Source of the DNA: Lysinibacillus sp. FJAT-14745
Lineage (GTDB): Bacteria; Bacillota; Bacilli; Bacillales_A; Planococcaceae
Assembly (NCBI RefSeq): GCF_001275675.1
Contig: NZ_LITM01000003.1
Coordinates: 1 to 64,000, forward strand
Direction: 5' to 3'
Length of the DNA: 64,000 bases
Position numbers and translations under genes: made by a program. A model generated the notes under the pieces. That model did no database searches, had not been told where the DNA came from, and saw nothing but the letters and a program-made list of their open reading frames with translations. Of the stretch, positions 60,830-64,000 are shown one piece after another (the stretch's first letter is position 1; every line of letters starts with the position of its first letter).

Positions 60830-62206
60830 TTATAGCTCTCTAAAGCAAGCATTCAATGCATCTTTGATCGTTTCCACACCAACTATCTCAATACCTTGTG
60901 GGAAATCCCATCCACCGATATTCGAAGCCGGTATGAAGGCCCGTTTAAATCCGAGCTTTGCTGCCTCAATCACACGTTGTTCAATACGAGATACACGACG
61001 CACCTCGCCTGTCAAACCTACTTCCCCAATAAAGCAATCTGTTGCTCTGACAGCTTGATCTTTAAAACTTGAAACGATGCTTGTCAACACCGCTAAATCA
61101 ATTGCAGGCTCATCAAGCTTCACGCCACCAGCAACTTTAATATATGCATCCTGAGCCTGTAGCATGAGGCCCATTCGCTTTTCAAGGACTGCCATAAGTA
61201 GTTGCACACGGTTTTGATCGACACCCGTTGCCATTCGTTTCGGGTAATTAAAGCTTGTTGGTGTTACAAGCGACTGAATTTCAACTAGAATTGGCCGTGT
61301 ACCTTCCATCGAGGCTACAATCGTTGACCCTGCCGCCCCCTGTGAACGCTCCTGTAAAAACAACTCAGACGGGTTTAACACTTCCTTTAAGCCCCCTTGA
61401 AGCATTTCAAAGATAGCAATTTCATTCGTAGAGCCAAAGCGGTTTTTTTGGCTGCGTAAAATACGGTGATTATGATGTCGTTCTCCTTCAAAATACAATA
61501 CCGTATCAACCATATGCTCCAAAATACGTGGCCCTGCAATTTGTCCCTCTTTTGTTACATGTCCCACTAAAAAAATTGCAATTCCCTTTGTTTTTGCAAT
61601 TCGCATAAGTTCTGCGGTACATTCACGCACTTGTGATACACTACCAGGTGCACTCGTTACCTCCGGATGAAAAACAGTTTGAATAGAATCGACAATAACG
61701 AACTTTGGCTGCACATCGTCAATAGTCTGATTTAAAAACTCTAAGTTCGTCTCAGAGTATATATATAGCTCCTGTGATACCACTCCTAAACGTTCTGCAC
61801 GTAGCTTTATTTGACGGATAGATTCCTCACCAGAAATATAGAGCACACGATGTCCCTTATTCGATAGCAACGCAGATACTTGTAATAATAACGTCGACTT
61901 CCCAATCCCAGGATCTCCTCCAATTAACACAAGAGAACCCGGCACGATGCCGCCACCTAACACTCGGTTAAGCTCACCCATTTCTGTTGCCACTCGTGAT
62001 TCCTCAGCAGCTTCAATCTGCATAATAGGGAGAGCCTTTTGGGTAACAGTAGCAGAATGTTGGAATGCCCCACGTGGCCCCTTTGCAACGACCTCCACCT
62101 CTTCAACCATCTTATTCCATTCTCCACATCCCGGACATCTTCCCATCCATTTTGCGGATTCATAGCCACAGCTTGAGCATACAAATTTTGTTTTTTTCTT
62201 TGCCAA
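60830..62206 (-). CDS. radA: DNA repair protein RadA
   Basis: This 458-residue protein has a zinc finger (CSSCG...CPGCGEW), a RecA-like ATPase with [10 protein letters not shown], the RadA motif KNRFG and a Lon-protease-like C-terminal domain. It is a DnaB-type helicase acting in recombination branch migration. I chose TTG 62206 ([10 protein letters not shown]), giving the B. subtilis length; the longer frame runs through the clpC terminator side. Confidence 0.94.
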   Translation of the reverse strand: MAKKKTKFVCSSCGYESAKWMGRCPGCGEWNKMVEEVEVVAKGPRGAFQHSATVTQKALPIMQIEAAEESRVATEMGELNRVLGGGIVPGSLVLIGGDPGIGKSTLLLQVSALLSNKGHRVLYISGEESIRQIKLRAERLGVVSQELYIYSETNLEFLNQTIDDVQPKFVIVDSIQTVFHPEVTSAPGSVSQVRECTAELMRIAKTKGIAIFLVGHVTKEGQIAGPRILEHMVDTVLYFEGERHHNHRILRSQKNRFGSTNEIAIFEMLQGGLKEVLNPSELFLQERSQGAAGSTIVASMEGTRPILVEIQSLVTPTSFNYPKRMATGVDQNRVQLLMAVLEKRMGLMLQAQDAYIKVAGGVKLDEPAIDLAVLTSIVSSFKDQAVRATDCFIGEVGLTGEVRRVSRIEQRVIEAAKLGFKRAFIPASNIGGWDFPQGIEIVGVETIKDALNACFREL

Positions 62207-62247
62207 ATTGCATCCACCTCGAATATTTGTTCTTATATTTATTATTG

Positions 62248-62293
62248 TACATAAAAAAAGACAGCTTGGCACTTAAAGCCTCGCTGTCTTTTT
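62248..62293 (-). terminator. Terminator of clpC
   Basis: AAAAAGACAGC and GCTGTCTTTTT form an 11-bp perfect stem with a further AGGC/GCC pairing in the loop and a long T-run on the minus strand. Confidence 0.9.
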
Positions 62294-62311
62294 GAATTGT
62301 ATGTGGGAGAA

Positions 62312-64000
62312 TTACTTAGAAGTAGAAACTCCCTCTTTTTTCTTCACAACAAACTCATCATTCACGTAATCAATGATAACTTGGTTACCCTTCTCTACAT
62401 TGCCTTTTAGCAGTTCTTCCGATAAACGATCTTCTACTTGTTTTTGCAATGCACGACGTAGTGGACGGGCACCGTATTGAGGATCGTAGCCTTCCTCTGC
62501 AATTTTCTCTAGAGCAGAATCCGTTAACTCTAACGAAATGTCTTGCTCTTTCAGACGTTTTGTTAAAGCATTCGCCATCATCGCTACGATTTCTTTTAAA
62601 TGTTCTTTTTCTAGTGAGTGGAAGACGATCATTTCGTCGATACGGTTTAAGAATTCTGGGCGGAATGCTTTTTTCAATTCCTCCAGCATTGTACCCTTCA
62701 TATCTTTATACTTCGTATCAGTACTACCTACGTTGAAACCAAGGTTTTTACGATATTTTAAAGCATCTGCACCAACGTTTGATGTCATAATAACAACCGT
62801 GTTGCGGAAATCTACCACTCGACCTTTAGAATCTGTTAAACGGCCATCTTCAAGGACTTGAAGTAAGATATTGAAAACATCTGGATGAGCCTTCTCAATT
62901 TCATCTAGTAATACTACTGAATACGGTTTACGACGAACTTTTTCTGTTAGTTGACCGCCATCATCAAAGCCTACATAGCCTGGAGGTGAACCAACTAAAC
63001 GTGAAGTTGAATGTTTTTCCATGTACTCAGACATATCAACGCGAATCATTGCGTCCTCATCGCCAAACATAACCTCAGCTAATGCTCTAGCAAGCTCTGT
63101 TTTACCAACCCCAGTAGGGCCTAAGAAAATAAATGAACCAATTGGTCGTTTCGGATCTTTTAAGCCCGCTCTTGCACGACGAATTGCGCGAGAAATTGCT
63201 TCTACTGCTTCTCCTTGACCTACAACTCGTTTATGCAACTCTTCTTCAAGCTGTAATAACTTAGAAGATTCTTCTGAAGCAATTTTTGATACTGGAATTC
63301 CAGTCCACATAGATACTACCGCTGCTACATCATCCACTGTAACTTTTGACTCGGCTTTACCCTGTTCTTCCTTCCAATTTTTTCTCGTAGCTTCAATTTC
63401 ATCTTTTAGCTTTTGCTCTGTATCTCTTAATGACGCTGCCTTTTCAAATTCCTGACCTGAAACAGCTGCATTCTTTTCAGAGCGCACATTTTCAAGCTTA
63501 TCTTCAAGCGCCTTTAAGTTTGGTGGTACTGCGAATGAGCGTAAGCGTACTTTAGAACCCGCCTCATCGATTAAGTCAATCGCCTTATCTGGTAAAAAAC
63601 GATCAGAAATATATCGGTCACTCATTTTTGCTGCCGCTTCAATTGCTTCATCTGTAATTTTCACACGGTGATGTGCTTCATAACGATCACGTAAGCCTTG
63701 AATAATTAGAATCGCTTCTTCTACTGTTGGCTCATCAACTTGAATTGGTTGGAAACGGCGCTCTAATGCCGCATCCTTCTCAATATATTTGCGATACTCA
63801 TCTAATGTCGTTGCACCAATACATTGAAGTTCGCCACGTGCTAAAGATGGTTTTAAAATATTTGAGGCATCAATGGCACCTTCTGCACCACCTGCACCGA
63901 TCAATGTATGCAATTCATCGATAAATAAAATAACATTTCCTGCTTGGCGAATTTCATCCATCACTTTTTTCAAGCGATCCTCAAACTCACCACGATATTT
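62312..64000 (-). CDS. clpC: ATP-dependent Clp protease ATP-binding subunit ClpC (5' end cut off)
   Basis: The frame is open to base 64000; the first codons at the edge read [16 protein letters not shown], the middle of the first AAA+ module. The visible part has Walker [11 protein letters not shown], the UVR/M-domain region ([18 protein letters not shown]), and second-module GPTGVGKT and [11 protein letters not shown]. About 562 of roughly 815 residues are in the window. ClpC unfolds substrates for ClpP with adaptors such as MecA. The tail ends in a Lys-rich stretch. Confidence 0.97.
   Translation of the reverse strand, partial: KYRGEFEDRLKKVMDEIRQAGNVILFIDELHTLIGAGGAEGAIDASNILKPSLARGELQCIGATTLDEYRKYIEKDAALERRFQPIQVDEPTVEEAILIIQGLRDRYEAHHRVKITDEAIEAAAKMSDRYISDRFLPDKAIDLIDEAGSKVRLRSFAVPPNLKALEDKLENVRSEKNAAVSGQEFEKAASLRDTEQKLKDEIEATRKNWKEEQGKAESKVTVDDVAAVVSMWTGIPVSKIASEESSKLLQLEEELHKRVVGQGEAVEAISRAIRRARAGLKDPKRPIGSFIFLGPTGVGKTELARALAEVMFGDEDAMIRVDMSEYMEKHSTSRLVGSPPGYVGFDDGGQLTEKVRRKPYSVVLLDEIEKAHPDVFNILLQVLEDGRLTDSKGRVVDFRNTVVIMTSNVGADALKYRKNLGFNVGSTDTKYKDMKGTMLEELKKAFRPEFLNRIDEMIVFHSLEKEHLKEIVAMMANALTKRLKEQDISLELTDSALEKIAEEGYDPQYGARPLRRALQKQVEDRLSEELLKGNVEKGNQVIIDYVNDEFVVKKKEGVSTSK

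Overview
The window is the core housekeeping cluster of an endospore-forming Bacillota, read almost entirely on the minus strand. It runs from clpC at the right edge through the RNA polymerase and ribosomal protein operons to the sporulation genes and the promoter of an rRNA operon at the left edge. SigH, KbaA, GerD, SalA, CwlD, low GC and Bacillus-like protein sequences indicate Bacillales. The gene losses and the intergenic repeats make Lysinibacillus or a close Planococcaceae/Caryophanaceae relative my best guess; that genus assignment is inference.

Layout from right to left, the direction of most transcription: clpC (5' end cut off), radA, yacL (PIN/TRAM), ispD, a convergent SWIM zinc-finger gene, ispF, gltX, a Cys-type T-box with cysE-cysS, mrnC, rlmB, rae1 (yacP), sigH, rpmG, secE, nusG, rplK, rplA, an L10 leader, rplJ, rplL, a 16S methyltransferase-like gene, rpoB, rpoC, rplGB, rpsL, rpsG, fusA, tuf. 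Then comes an accessory block: a Bce-type two-component system, its ABC exporter and a Na+/H+ antiporter family gene. The S10-spc-alpha series follows from rpsJ to rplQ, with secY, adk, infA and rpmJ inside it. After it come ecfA1-ecfA2-ecfT-truA, the L13 leader with rplM-rpsI, a two-domain DUF4822 lipoprotein gene, cwlD, salA, gerD (opposite strand), kbaA, a degenerate NodB-like gene (opposite strand), and an rRNA promoter with a boxB/boxA-like leader reading out of the window.

The genes cover protein synthesis, secretion, transcription and proteostasis, with a sporulation and germination module at the left. Visible control points are the T-box, the L10 and L13 leaders, sigma-A promoters, intrinsic terminators and several structured leaders.

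Relative to Bacillus subtilis gene order, map and the KOW gene are absent between adk and infA, disA is absent between radA and yacL, ispD and ispF are split by an opposite-strand gene, and str and S10 are separated by the TCS/ABC/antiporter block. The least ordinary content is a family of modular intergenic elements whose copies keep the same predicted stems with different bases. I see no CRISPR array, tRNA, prophage or transposase gene.
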